From: Theocolax elegans
Taxonomy: Eukaryota; Arthropoda; Insecta; Hymenoptera; Cerocephalidae
Direction of reading: 5' to 3'
Assembly (NCBI GenBank): GCA_026168455.1
Contig: CM047428.1
Location: 84,834,594 to 84,898,593, forward strand
DNA: 64,000 bases
In this document: piece after piece, positions 63,432 to 64,000 of the stretch
How the letters are laid out: each line of letters opens with the position of its first letter
Numbering within the stretch: position 1 is the first letter of the stretch
Program-made: the position numbers and the translations under genes
The notes under the pieces: generated by a model
What the model was told of the DNA's origin: nothing
Seen by the model: the letters and a program-made list of their open reading frames with translations, nothing else
Database searches by the model: none

Positions 63432-64000
63432 ATGAGTATTGAAAGTGATACAATTCATTCTAACGGCAACAACAATAGTGATGATACCAGTAAAGATGAT
63501 GCTTTATTACATGCAGATTTTCTTGAAGTGCTCAATCAATTAAAAAGGTTTCTTAAAGAAACAAACCTTGAAGATTTTAGTAAATTTGTTAAAGTGTCAA
63601 GAAATATAGATTTAATTGATAAATTCTTTGATGAGGCACTCAAAGCTATTGTTGATATTTACAAGGAACTTGAACATAAGTTTGAAAATACTCTAATTAT
63701 TAATTTGTGCAACTATGTAATTAGAAAGTTAGTTTCAATTTGCAAACCATCTGTATGCTTAATCTACATTCTTGAGCAAATGGAACTTTCAAATTCAAAT
63801 AAGCTTTTTTATGATTTATTAATACCATTAAGATTAGCTTTATTACGGTGCAGAAATGCTCCTGTAAAGTTGGATATGTGCATTGATATTATTAAAAAAT
63901 TTGTGTCTTCTTTACCTATACCAAGAGATGAAGAATCTCAAGAGGATAATGATGAAATTGTTCAAAACATTGTTGAGTGTTATATCAACATAATAAATTT
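63432..64000 (+). CDS. Glmn: Glomulin-like protein, N-terminal part (runs off window)
   Basis: The frame from ATG 63,432 is open for 189 codons to the end of the window, with no intron. The start follows aaaataaaATGA, and the frame begins with an acidic Ser/Asn-rich tail. The body is alpha-helical in character: FLKETNLEDFSKF, IINLCNYVIRKLVSICKP, CLIYILEQMELS, LFYDLLIPLRLALLRC and IIKKFVSSLPIPRDEE. The pattern of Cys-Lys-Pro followed by a helix, then LLxPLRxxL and SxLPxP, matches vertebrate glomulin (LVKLCNPKELLLGLLELIE, LLLQPLQ, LSLLPVP). Glomulin is a HEAT-like protein that binds RBX1 and inhibits cullin-RING ligases. The similarity is moderate and the C-terminal RBX1-binding part is outside the window. 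Confidence 0.6.
   Translation, partial: MSIESDTIHSNGNNNSDDTSKDDALLHADFLEVLNQLKRFLKETNLEDFSKFVKVSRNIDLIDKFFDEALKAIVDIYKELEHKFENTLIINLCNYVIRKLVSICKPSVCLIYILEQMELSNSNKLFYDLLIPLRLALLRCRNAPVKLDMCIDIIKKFVSSLPIPRDEESQEDNDEIVQNIVECYINIIN

Noticed and set aside
1..64000. tRNA genes, CRISPR arrays, prophage or bacterial operon features
   Set aside because: No cloverleaf with a proper GTTCRANNC arm was seen by eye, no regularly spaced direct repeats with unique spacers, and all genes are animal-like with introns. A tRNA scan would be decisive.

Overview
The window is nuclear DNA from an arthropod, most likely an insect and plausibly a hymenopteran; the exact lineage cannot be fixed by eye. The intergenic DNA and introns are very AT-rich, the exons are GC-richer, splice sites follow GT-AG, and the recognisable proteins are animal ones. 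All five protein-coding genes lie on the + strand. I see no bacterial operon, CRISPR array or viral gene.

Region by region: (1) 1-2,965 is upstream sequence of the first gene, with two GC-richer promoter-like patches. (2) 2,966-25,787 is a giant gene of eight visible coding exons, giving a protein of at least about 4,635 residues. It has classical and atypical zinc fingers near the N-terminus, one more finger in the middle, and very long charged low-complexity stretches. I do not recognise its name; the composition suggests a nuclear, chromatin-associated protein. (3) 28,686-35,985 is a five-exon methylenetetrahydrofolate reductase gene with only the catalytic domain (339 aa). (4) 36,772-40,372 is a complete six-exon Iswi chromatin-remodelling ATPase (1,017 aa). 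(5) 56,304-58,271 is the five-exon coding part of a cyclin G gene (346 aa). Its probable non-coding first exons lie at about 41.5, 50.5 and 51.4 kb, leaving introns of about 4.5 to 14 kb. (6) 63,432 to the window end is the start of a gene whose product resembles glomulin.

The exon models for MTHFR, Iswi and CycG close in frame to whole codon counts (340, 1,018 and 347 codons including stop), which supports the chosen splice sites. The giant gene also stays in frame across all its exons.

The introns carry many short non-autonomous DNA-transposon-like elements, most bounded by TTAA. Family names here are mine. F1 has ends like TTAA-GGGGATGTCGGAC. F2 has ends like TTAA-GGGGTGGCATACT and is a long palindrome. 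F3 and F4 are long hairpins. F5 has ends like CTAGGTATGAATGAGTAC. Three elements sit head to tail in MTHFR intron 3 and share their TTAA junctions, and a similar F2-F1 junction recurs in the giant gene. A 5S-rRNA-derived fragment lies in CycG intron 2. Two upstream ORFs, in the Iswi and CycG 5' leaders, may affect translation. The genes do not form one pathway: they cover chromatin (giant protein, Iswi), folate metabolism (MTHFR), cell cycle (CycG) and probably cullin-ligase regulation (glomulin). I found no convincing new multi-gene system.
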